Below, piece after piece: positions 24,205 to 31,773 of a DNA stretch of 34,587 bases. This stretch comes from Actinomycetales bacterium (lineage in GTDB: Bacteria > Actinomycetota > Actinomycetes > Actinomycetales > Kineosporiaceae): positions 1 to 34,587 of the forward strand of contig JAAYAH010000246.1 in the NCBI GenBank assembly GCA_012719445.1, read 5' to 3'. Both the position numbers and the translations under genes were made by a program. The notes under the pieces are model-generated. The model was not told the origin of the DNA. It ran no database searches and saw only the letters and a list, made by a program, of their open reading frames with translations. Within the stretch, counting starts at the first letter, position 1; the number at the start of each line of letters is the position of its first letter.

Positions 24205-24680
24205 GAACCCGGTCATCCAAGCGACGCCCGGGCCGCCCTGTGCCCGGGTCGGGGCAGCCGGGCGTGGGACGGTCCCACGCCGAGCGCACCTCGGGGTGGG
24301 ATCGGGGGTCGGTGACGGTGGAGCTGGCGGTCCTGGGCCCGGCGCTGCTGCTGGCGGTCTTCGCGGTGGTCCAGGGCGGGCTGGTCTTCCACGCCCGGTC
24401 CCTGGCGCTGGCCGCGGCGACCGAGGGCGTGACCGCCGCCCGCGCCCACGGCGCCACCCAGGACGCGGGCACGCAACGGGCGCGGTCCTTCCTGGATCGC
24501 ACCGCCGGCGACACCCTCACCGACCTTCACCTCAGTACTGCCGGGTCGGGTCCCACCCGGGTGCGTGTCCAGGTCACCGGCCGGGTCATCTCGATCCTGC
24601 CCGGCGTGCCGGGACTGCGGGTGTCCCAGGCCGCCCAGGCGGAGCGAGAACGGTTCACCACCGCCGGGAGCCTGCCGTGA
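24201..24680 (+). CDS. tadE: TadE-like pseudopilin
   Basis: This 159-residue protein has a basic leader of 36 residues, then the TadE motif RGSVTVELAVLGPALLLAVF: cleavage is expected after Gly36 with Glu41 at +5, followed by a hydrophobic helix to about 63. The extracytoplasmic domain is small and ends with VRVQVTGRVISILPGVPGL, the typical TadE/F closing. TadE proteins are minor pilins required for assembly. ATG 24201 overlaps the pilin stop, and its own TGA overlaps the next GTG. Confidence 0.86.
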   Translation: MRTRSSKRRPGRPVPGSGQPGVGRSHAERTSGWDRGSVTVELAVLGPALLLAVFAVVQGGLVFHARSLALAAATEGVTAARAHGATQDAGTQRARSFLDRTAGDTLTDLHLSTAGSGPTRVRVQVTGRVISILPGVPGLRVSQAAQAERERFTTAGSLP

Positions 24681-25252
24681 GGACCGGGACAGGGCAGCGA
24701 CGCTGCACCGAACGACGTGACCATCGCGCTCATCCGGGCCGGGGACACCGTCACCGCCGGCGGGTCACCACCCGACGCGCCGTCGGGCCCACCACTGGGT
24801 CCATCACCACTGAGGTTCGGCACGGGCGCGGCGATCGGGGCAGTCTCACCCTGGAGATCGCCGTCCTGGCACCGGCCCTGCTCGTCGTCATCTCTTTGGT
24901 GATCGTGGCCGGGCGGTTGCAGGTCGCCTCCGCGGCCGTGGAACACGCCGCCGCCGCGGCCGCCCGGGCGGCGTCCCTGGCCCGAGCCCCCGGACCGGCC
25001 CGCCAGGCCGCGACCACCGTGGCCCGCAGCGAACTCGATGACCGCGACCTGCACTGCACGAACCTGGTGGTCTCGGTGGACGCCTCCGGGTTCGCCGTCC
25101 CGGTCGGACAACCCGCCCAGGTGCGTGCCCGGGTGCAGTGCACGGTGCCGTTGGCCGGGTTGGGCCCACTGCCCGGGCTGGGTGCCTCGCGCACCGTCAC
25201 CGCCCAGGCGGTCAGCGTCCTGGACTCCTACCGTTCGAGGACCACACGATGA
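24677..25252 (+). CDS. Second TadE-like pseudopilin
   Basis: This 191-residue protein begins at GTG 24677 overlapping the previous stop. The first 54 residues are unusually Arg/His/Thr-rich, possibly a non-native or mis-called leader. The TadE motif follows: RGDRGSLTLEIAVLAPALL with Glu60 at +5 after Gly55, then a helix to about 78. The mature domain has two Cys (in HCTNLV and VQCTVPL) that could form a disulfide. It closes like other TadE/F proteins (LPGLGASRTVTAQAVS). It is probably TadF in a TadE-TadF pair. The stop overlaps the next ATG. Confidence 0.82.
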   Translation: MRTGTGQRRCTERRDHRAHPGRGHRHRRRVTTRRAVGPTTGSITTEVRHGRGDRGSLTLEIAVLAPALLVVISLVIVAGRLQVASAAVEHAAAAAARAASLARAPGPARQAATTVARSELDDRDLHCTNLVVSVDASGFAVPVGQPAQVRARVQCTVPLAGLGPLPGLGASRTVTAQAVSVLDSYRSRTTR

Positions 25253-25845
25253 TCAATCACGCCGCCGTCACACCACCGACTCGACTCTCCCGCCCAGGAG
25301 CCTCCTCCAGCTCCCACCCGCCGCGAGCCTCCACCCGTCCCGCAGGCGCCAGCGGGGATAGGGGGTCGGCGAGCCTGTTCCTGGTCATCTCCATGCTCGG
25401 GCTGCTGGTCCTGGTCGGCCTGGTCGTCGACGGCGGGGCCAAGGTCCGCGCGATCGCCCGCGCCGACGCCCTGGCCGGTGAGGCCGCCCGCGCCGCCGGA
25501 CAGGCCATCGACGTTCCCGCGGCCATCGCCGGCCGGGAACGCACCGTGGATGCCCGCGCCGCGGTGGCCGCCGCGCAGGCGTTCCTGCGCGCCAACCGCG
25601 TCACCAGCACCGCGACGGTGGTCGACGGCGGCCACGCCGTGGAGGTTCGGGTGCGCATCAGCACCGACACGGTGTTCCTCGGACTGATCGGCATCCACCG
25701 CATGAGCGTTGAGGGGCAGGCCACCGCCGACCTGGTCACCACCGACACCCCACAGGCCCTGACGCACCAGACCCGGGTCCTGCCGACCCCAGACCTCGAC
25801 GGCACCACCACCACCGTCACGGCGCGACGAGGGAGCCACGCATGA
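25249..25845 (+). CDS. TadG-like pilus protein (N-terminal pseudopilin-type helix)
   Basis: This 198-residue protein has a Ser/Pro/Arg-rich 38-residue leader and then RGSASLFLVISMLGLLVLVGLV, a TadG/Tad_N-type helix (about 40-62) lacking the +5 Glu. After it comes DGGAKVRAIARADALAGEAARAAGQA, a repeat-like Ala-rich helix seen in TadG/TadE relatives. No VWA domain is present, so this is a short TadG. The stop overlaps the next ATG. It should sit in the membrane with most of its length outside. Confidence 0.8.
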   Translation: MINHAAVTPPTRLSRPGASSSSHPPRASTRPAGASGDRGSASLFLVISMLGLLVLVGLVVDGGAKVRAIARADALAGEAARAAGQAIDVPAAIAGRERTVDARAAVAAAQAFLRANRVTSTATVVDGGHAVEVRVRISTDTVFLGLIGIHRMSVEGQATADLVTTDTPQALTHQTRVLPTPDLDGTTTTVTARRGSHA

Positions 25846-28800
25846 ACCAGCGACGCACCCGCCCTCGGATCCAGCCCGGGCAGCGCACCAGCCGGGACGT
25901 CGCCACCGGGATCGCGGCCCTGATCGCCCTGATCACGCTGGTGGTCGGGCTCCCACTGCTGCTGTCGATCGTGGCCCCACTGCACCTGCCCGCCCAGGTG
26001 CCCACCATCGAACAGCTCCGGGACACCCTGGCGGGCCCCGACGACGGGACCCTGTTCCTGGGGTTCCTGACGGTCATCGCCTGGACAGGGTGGGCCTGGC
26101 TGCTCCTGGCCGTCCTGGTCGAGGTCACCGCGGCGGTCCGAGGGCTGCCGGCGCGCCGGCACGCCGGGCTGTCCCTGGCCCAACCCGTGGCCGCGTCCCT
26201 GGTCACCGCGGTCACCCTCCTGCTGTCCACCTCTGCCGGCCAGGCCGGTGCACCCGCCCCGGCCACCCGAGCCGTGGCCACGACCCTGCACGAGGTCCCC
26301 GCCGCCTTCACCACCCCCCTGACCGCCCCGGCCCCCGCACCCGATCCCAGTCCCCGACCACCGGCGGGCGCCACGACCCCACCAGGCACCACCGGTGCCT
26401 CCCGACCTGCCGCCTCACAGTCCTCCGGGCCGGTGCTGGAGGTCACGGTGCGCCGCGGGGACACCCTGTGGTCCCTGGCCGAGACCCACCTCGGAGACGG
26501 CACCCGCTACCGCCAGATCGCCCAGGCCAACTACGGCCGACCCCAGGGCGACGGGCGGTCCCTGACCGACGCCCACTGGATCTACCCCGGATGGGTCCTG
26601 CGCATCCCCGGCGCCACCACCGACACCCCCGCGACCGAACCCACCCGACCCCGGTCCCCCGACCAGGAGCCTGCGGACTCCTCCGAGACCACGTATGTCG
26701 TCCGGTCCGGGGACACCCTGTGGGACATCGCCGCCGAACACCTCGGCGACCCCGCCGAGTACCCGCGGATCGCCCGCGCCAGCCGCGACATCGTCCAGGA
26801 CGACGGCACCCGGCTGCGCGACCCGGACCTGATCCGCCCCGACTGGCGTCTGCGTATCCCCGGCGACCCCGCCGGCTCCGGGCAGGACCCTGCACGGGAA
26901 CACCCAGCACACCACGACGAACAGGAACGCCCGGGCCGACCCGACGAACAGACCCCGCAGCCCACGCCGGCGCCGTCGCCGGGCCCATCGGGACAGCCGC
27001 ACGCCTCGTCTCCCGCGGGCCTACCGGTACCCACCATCGCGCCGCCCACGGCGATCCCCCCTGCGGCGCAGCCGATCCCGTCGCCTCCGGCACCCACACC
27101 TCCGGCACCCTCCGGTGCAGCCGGGGGCGCGGCGGGCGTGCCGGTGCTGCCGTTGACGGCCCCCACGCCGCAGGTTCCACCCGACCCGGGTGGGCCCGGC
27201 CCGGCCGAGCCCGAGCACCCCGACGCGCAGGTGCGTTCGGGGGTCGACGTGCCCGGGGGGTGGATGGACTACCCCCTGGCCGCAGCCCTGGTGAGCCTCA
27301 TCGCGTTGGTGTGGGCCCGGCGGCGTCACCGCCACGCCTACACCCCCACCGATCTGCTGACCCCGCCCGGTGAGGGCGACGACGACCTGGCCGAACTCCC
27401 CGACGTGCTCACCCGGTCCCGCTCGGTGGTCCGCGCCCACGCCCCCGCTCTGCTCGAAGAGGTCGAGCCCGGGCCCACGGTCGCCGAGTACCTCGGCGCC
27501 AAGCGCGCCGGGGCCGAGGGCGTCTCGACCGGGGATCCGGGGTGGGTGTTGTCCCCGCCCGGACCCCACGGGCTGGACCTGGCTGGGCTGTCCTCCCACG
27601 ACGACTGCGGGATCGGCCTGGTCGGGCCGGGTGCCGTCGACGCCGCGCGGGCGCTGGTCGTGGCCGCCCTGGCCGCCGGCGGCGCCGAGGACGTGTGGGC
27701 CTGGACGCACCTGGTCATCCCCACCGCTCTGGCCACCGGCCTGCTGACCCCCACGCCCGCCCGCAACGACGACACCGACCCGGTCGACGCCGAGGTGGCG
27801 GACGCCGTGGGCTCCCCGACCGATGGCCACCGCCCGCCGGTAGTCCCCGAGGTGCTCGACGGCATCGAGCGCGTGGAACTGGTCGAGGACCTGACAGCGG
27901 CACTGGACCACCTCGAACGGGAGGCTGCCGAGCGCCGCGCGACCCTGGCGTTCTACCAGGTCGGGGACCGGGAGGCTCTGATCGAGGCCGACCCGTTGGC
28001 CGAGTTCCTGCCACCGCTGGTCCTGCTCACCCAGGCCCCGCCGCCGGGCCTGGTCCAACGCCTGGCCGCCGTGGCCGCCCAGGGCGCGCCGGTGGGGATC
28101 AGCGTCGTGGTCCTGGGCCCGTGGGCCCCGGGGGTCACCTGGGACATCGACACCGACGGACACCTCGCCGGCCAGAACCACCCGCGCCAGGACGCCGACC
28201 CGCAGGTGCCGGATGCTCCCGGGCACACCGAGTCGCCCGTGCGGGTGGCCGTCCTGGACCTCGACGCCGCCCGCGATGCCCTGTCGGTGGTCCGCGAGGC
28301 CCACACCGGCGTCCCGGCCTCGGACCCGTCGGGCCCGGACACGGGAGCGGGCAGGGACCACGTCGCCGCGATACGCGGGCTCGCCCCACCCGCACCCTCC
28401 AGCACCGACCACGCCGCGCCGGTCCCCGCCACGGCATCGGCCCCCGGGCAGGCAACCCAGCCCGGCGCCGACCAGCCCGCTCCCGGCACCACCGCGGAGG
28501 ATCAGCGCGTACAGGTACGGGTCCTGGGCCCACCGGTGATCCTGGACCGCGACGGCACACCGGTGGCCAGGGTGCGCTCGGGGGCGATCGAACTACTGGT
28601 GCTGCTCGCGGTCCACCGCTCCGGACTGCCGTTACGCGAGGTGAAGGCGGCCCTGTGGCCCACTGCGAGCGTGAAGCAGGCCGACAAGCGCCTGTCCACC
28701 GAGGCCGCCAGCTTGCGCGGAGCGATCCGCCGGGTCATCGACGACCAGGACGCACAACCGGTGATCAACACCGGCGGCCACTACCACCTGGACCCCGACC

Positions 28801-29339
28801 TGGTACGGGTGGACCTGTGGGAGTTCACCGACACCCTGCGGCAGGCCACCACCCCCACCCGCGCCGAACACCCCGACCCCACCACCGGTCCCGCGACCAC
28901 AGACCCTGCGGCCACCGATCCCGCCGGGCAACGCGCCCAGCGGATCGCCGTGCTACGACGAGCCCTGGACATCGCCGCGGGCCAGACCCTGGCCGCCGAC
29001 ACGACGTACGAGTGGATCACCCCGGCCCGCGAACACCTGCGGCGCCTGCTGCTACGCGCCCACCTGCACCTGGTCGACCAGCTCACCCGCGACGACCAAC
29101 GCGTCGAGGCCGCCGAGGTCGCGCTGGCCGCCGTCGACCTGGACCCCACCAACGAGGACATCACCCGCACCGCCATGACGGCCCTGGCCGGTGCCGGCAG
29201 ACACGCCGAGATCCCCGCCCTGCTCCAACGCCTCCACGCCGCCCTGGACGAACTCGACCTCGAACCCGACGAGGAGACCACCACCCTGGCCCAACAACTC
29301 CGCCAACCACCGCCGGCCGGGAACCTGCGGGCCGTATGA
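25842..29339 (+). CDS. Large membrane protein joining two LysM-like repeats and a C-terminal BTAD domain
   Basis: This 1165-residue protein has two N-terminal hydrophobic pairs (about 20-50 and 72-132), a Pro/Ala-rich stretch, then two LysM-type repeats: VTVRRGDTLWSLAETHLGDG (about 200-255) and TTYVVRSGDTLWDIAAEHLG (about 283-345), which bind peptidoglycan in other proteins. A long Pro/Gly-rich linker leads to another transmembrane helix (about 474-492: PLAAALVSLIALVWARRRH). The intracellular half has a central unknown domain (about 520-810) and ends in a winged-helix/BTAD region (about 889-1160: VQVRVLGPPVILDRDG, KQADKRLSTEAASLRGAIRR, WITPAREHLRRLLLRAHL). Similar LysM-BTAD proteins often close actinobacterial Tad loci. 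It could sense wall or pilus assembly outside and signal inside. ATG 25842 has GGGAG at 8 bases. Bases 29340-29450 hold nothing supportable. Confidence 0.88.
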   Translation: MNQRRTRPRIQPGQRTSRDVATGIAALIALITLVVGLPLLLSIVAPLHLPAQVPTIEQLRDTLAGPDDGTLFLGFLTVIAWTGWAWLLLAVLVEVTAAVRGLPARRHAGLSLAQPVAASLVTAVTLLLSTSAGQAGAPAPATRAVATTLHEVPAAFTTPLTAPAPAPDPSPRPPAGATTPPGTTGASRPAASQSSGPVLEVTVRRGDTLWSLAETHLGDGTRYRQIAQANYGRPQGDGRSLTDAHWIYPGWVLRIPGATTDTPATEPTRPRSPDQEPADSSETTYVVRSGDTLWDIAAEHLGDPAEYPRIARASRDIVQDDGTRLRDPDLIRPDWRLRIPGDPAGSGQDPAREHPAHHDEQERPGRPDEQTPQPTPAPSPGPSGQPHASSPAGLPVPTIAPPTAIPPAAQPIPSPPAPTPPAPSGAAGGAAGVPVLPLTAPTPQVPPDPGGPGPAEPEHPDAQVRSGVDVPGGWMDYPLAAALVSLIALVWARRRHRHAYTPTDLLTPPGEGDDDLAELPDVLTRSRSVVRAHAPALLEEVEPGPTVAEYLGAKRAGAEGVSTGDPGWVLSPPGPHGLDLAGLSSHDDCGIGLVGPGAVDAARALVVAALAAGGAEDVWAWTHLVIPTALATGLLTPTPARNDDTDPVDAEVADAVGSPTDGHRPPVVPEVLDGIERVELVEDLTAALDHLEREAAERRATLAFYQVGDREALIEADPLAEFLPPLVLLTQAPPPGLVQRLAAVAAQGAPVGISVVVLGPWAPGVTWDIDTDGHLAGQNHPRQDADPQVPDAPGHTESPVRVAVLDLDAARDALSVVREAHTGVPASDPSGPDTGAGRDHVAAIRGLAPPAPSSTDHAAPVPATASAPGQATQPGADQPAPGTTAEDQRVQVRVLGPPVILDRDGTPVARVRSGAIELLVLLAVHRSGLPLREVKAALWPTASVKQADKRLSTEAASLRGAIRRVIDDQDAQPVINTGGHYHLDPDLVRVDLWEFTDTLRQATTPTRAEHPDPTTGPATTDPAATDPAGQRAQRIAVLRRALDIAAGQTLAADTTYEWITPAREHLRRLLLRAHLHLVDQLTRDDQRVEAAEVALAAVDLDPTNEDITRTAMTALAGAGRHAEIPALLQRLHAALDELDLEPDEETTTLAQQLRQPPPAGNLRAV

Positions 29340-29450
29340 CGCAGGAACGCCCGCGCAGACACCCGGGGGCACGAACCAGGCACCCCTCGATGGCCGGTTC
29401 TCGCTGAGCGGGTGTCCTTCGGGCAATGACGGGCTGTCACCCTGGGGGGC

Positions 29451-30451
29451 GTGGAGTTGTTGATCGCCCGTAACCCCGATCCGGACTCCCGGTTGCCGTA
29501 CCTGCTGAGGCTGCCCCTGGACGGCGGGATGGTGTTCCGCACCTCCGGGACGTGGCCGCGCACCACCGCTCTGTACTGCCATCCGGTCCCGACCGAGCAG
29601 TGGCCGGCGGACCCGGAGCTGGTCGAGGTGTGCCGGGTACGTTCCTGCGTGCGCCGCGGCGCGGCGATCGACCTGGTGCAGGACCGTGGGCGGGAGAACC
29701 GTTCCCAGATCGTGTTCACCACCGCCCGGGGCCGTGAGGCGGTGTTCTGGCAGTCCCCGCGCACCCGTAAGCAGGCCCGCCCGAAGGTGAGCACCCCCAC
29801 CGCGCGGGCCGCTGGCTGCGCCGAGTTGGAGATCGTGGTGGACACCCGGGAGAAGTACGCCTACCGGTTCGCCACCCAACAGGTCACCCTCACCCGCCGG
29901 GCGCTGCCGTGCGGGGACTACTGGCCGAAGACCGGCTGTTGGCGTCGGTGGAACGCAAGTCCCTGCCCGACCTGATCGCGGGCCTCGTCGGTGGGAAGCT
30001 GCGCTACGCCCTGGCCGAACTGGCCGCCCTGCCCCGCGCCGCGGTGGTGGTCGAGGACCACTACTCCCAGGTCTTCGCCCTGGAGCACGTGCGGCCAGCG
30101 GTGGTCGCCGACACCCTGGCCGAGGTGCAGGTCCGCTGGCCCGGGGTGCCGATCGTGTTCTGCGAGACCCGCAAACTGGCCGAGGAGTGGACCTAACGGT
30201 TCCTGGCCGCCGCCAGTACCTGGACCGGAGCCGAACCAGCCGCCCCGTACCCCGACACCACCGTGACCACCGACACCACCGTGGGTGAGGCAGGGCCGGC
30301 CGGGGAAGTGGCCGGCTCGCCCGGTCTCCCGCAGCTGTCCACCGCCGAGGTCCGCACCTGGGCCCGCCGCACCGGGCTGGAGGTGCCCGACCGCGGCCGG
30401 CTGCGCCCGGGGATCTGGGACGCCTGGCGCGCAGCCCCCCGGAGTACCTGA
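29451..30451 (+). pseudogene. Broken ERCC4-domain nuclease with C-terminal Lsr2-like domain
   Basis: GTG 29451 opens a frame whose first part is family-unspecific (MELLIARNPDPDSRLPYLLR) and then enters an ERCC4/XPF nuclease domain: LEIVVDTREKYAYRF and LPCGDY. At about 29922 the frame is lost by one missing base: GDY is followed two bases later, in another frame, by AEDRLLASVERKSLPDLI, the rest of the active site (ERK). That frame meets TAA at 30194-30196 where family logic (EEWT-Y-RFLAAA) expects TAC, then stays open to 30451 with STAEVRTWARRTGLEVPDRG, an Lsr2-type DNA-binding C-terminus. Two independent lesions make a functional product unlikely unless a sequencing error is present. The intact gene would be an about 330-residue DNA-structure nuclease; its role by the Tad locus is unknown. 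Confidence 0.82.
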
Positions 30452-30536
30452 GCGAGACGTCCCGCTCCCCGACCGACACCGCCCCGCACGAGGGACGATC
30501 ACCTGCACGCCGTGGAGCCCGGCGGTCCCCGCTCGC

Positions 30537-31562
30537 TCACCCGACCACGCGGCGGATCGCGGCGATCTGCCCGGACCAGTCGCTGATCCTGGCCAGGCGG
30601 ACCTGCTGACCGGTGCCGGGTGCGTGCACGATCAGGCCGTCGCCGATCGCCAGTCCCAGGTGACGGGGGGAGGCCATGGTGCCCTGGGAGCCGGGGATGA
30701 ACACCAGGTCACCGGCGCGAAGGCGGGACGGGTCGATGACGGCGCGGCCAGCGTGGACCTGGCCGAGGGTGGTGCGCGGCAGGTCTATCTCCGCGGCGGA
30801 ATAGGCGCGCATCGTCAGGCTGGAGCAGTCGCAGCGCCGCGCGGGATCCCCTGAGCGTGCCGCGGTGCAGTCCCCGCCGTAGGAGTACCAGGTCCCCAGC
30901 TGCGCCAGCGCCCACGTCACCGCGGCGACCACCTGGGGTGAGGTGCCCGGCGGCAGGGTGAAGCCCTCGGGGAGTTCGACGGCGCCGGCCTCGGGTAGTC
31001 CGTCGCCGTCGGGGACGCATGCGACGCCCACGAGGGCCTGCGCGGTGGCCTCGTGGGCGGCGTAGCGGTGCGGGAAGGCGCTGCGTTGCACGGCCTGGGC
31101 GGCTTGGGCCAGGGGCAGGGTCTCCCAGTCGGGGATGTCGACCAGCCCGGGCTGGCCCCCGCGTCCGCCGGTCAGGAACAGCTCGGCCGCGCCGACGGGG
31201 TCCATGCGCACGCTCTCGGGTCCCCAGGGGGCGCGTTGTTGGAACAGGCCGCGGGAGTCCGGCCCGGCGGCATCACCGTGGGCGACGTTACGCAGGCTGG
31301 ACTCGGTGATCGCGGTGGCGACGGCGATGACTGCGGCGCGGCGGGGCAGGCCCAGCCGGGTGGCCACGCCGGTGATCGCGGCGGCATTGGTGATCTGCTC
31401 GGCATCGAAACCTCCCACCACACCTGCCCCGCCGGTGGTGGCAGCGGCGGCGGGGGCGCAGGACGGCGGGGTGGCGCCGGTCAGAGCGGCGATGCCGGTG
31501 ACGAAGGCCAGAACCACGGTGATGACTGCGGCGGCGATGGCGCCCAGACCCGATCCGCTCAC
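30537..31562 (-). CDS. Wall hydrolase with lysozyme-like and NlpC/P60 domains
   Basis: A 341-residue cell-wall hydrolase. GTG 31562 is chosen because its SD (gaggggg) has good spacing; GTG 31565 is one codon earlier. Residues 5-30 are a membrane anchor or signal segment. About residues 52-180 form a lysozyme-like/transglycosylase-type domain with candidate catalytic Glu87 (AITESSLRN; then GDAAGPDSRGLFQQR). About residues 205-341 are NlpC/P60: Cys246 in CDCSSLTMRAYS, His301 in SPRHLGLAIGDG, and LRAGDLVFIPG. These enzymes cut peptidoglycan glycan strands and peptide stems and are usual companions of wall-crossing secretion and conjugation machines, so help in pilus exit is a good guess. It faces, and ends 85 bases from, the pseudogene. 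Confidence 0.91.
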   Translation of the reverse strand: MSGSGLGAIAAAVITVVLAFVTGIAALTGATPPSCAPAAAATTGGAGVVGGFDAEQITNAAAITGVATRLGLPRRAAVIAVATAITESSLRNVAHGDAAGPDSRGLFQQRAPWGPESVRMDPVGAAELFLTGGRGGQPGLVDIPDWETLPLAQAAQAVQRSAFPHRYAAHEATAQALVGVACVPDGDGLPEAGAVELPEGFTLPPGTSPQVVAAVTWALAQLGTWYSYGGDCTAARSGDPARRCDCSSLTMRAYSAAEIDLPRTTLGQVHAGRAVIDPSRLRAGDLVFIPGSQGTMASPRHLGLAIGDGLIVHAPGTGQQVRLARISDWSGQIAAIRRVVG

Positions 31563-31657
31563 CACGGCCCCCTCGGTAGAGCGGTAATGGTGCCGGTGGC
31601 CCGAAGGGGGCGGAGGATGAGGGCGGGACAGGTGGTGTGAGGACGAGTAGTTCTCAT
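31559..31657 (-). CDS. Possible 32-residue leader ORF before the wall hydrolase
   Basis: ATG 31657 opens a 32-residue frame (MRTTRPHTTCPALILRPLRA...) whose TGA 31561-31559 overlaps the hydrolase GTG (GTGA junction), as in the other coupled genes here. A GGAG site lies about 9 bases upstream. It could be a small translated leader that couples or tunes hydrolase translation. The composition is Arg/Thr/Pro-rich and has no recognisable domain, and short overlapping frames are common by chance, so confidence is low. Confidence 0.3.
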   Translation of the reverse strand: MRTTRPHTTCPALILRPLRATGTITALPRGPW

Positions 31658-31680
31658 GAAAGGGACTCCAAACGACGAAA

Positions 31681-31759
31681 GGGACGCCTCGTGCGTCCCG
31701 GAGACGGGTTCGTGGGGGTGGAAGACAGCACACCGGCTGCCGCGACCGGTGTGGTCGCG
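31681..31759. promoter_or_regulatory. Hairpin cluster between hydrolase and NACHT gene
   Basis: Two perfect 7-bp stems with 5-base loops are present: GGGACGC/GCGTCCC (31681-31699) and CGCGACC/GGTCGCG (31741-31759). A third, CACACCGG/CCGGTGTG (31729-31736 with 31746-31753), overlaps the second, so the two cannot form together. A 9-base direct repeat, GAAAGGGAC, starts at 31658 and 31677. The region holds the divergent promoters; the second stem ends 15 bases before the NACHT ATG, where the ribosome-binding site should be. On the minus strand the first stem precedes TTTCGTCGTTT, which could terminate or attenuate hydrolase transcription. Confidence 0.45.
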
Positions 31760-31773
31760 TCTGCTGGTCGGCG

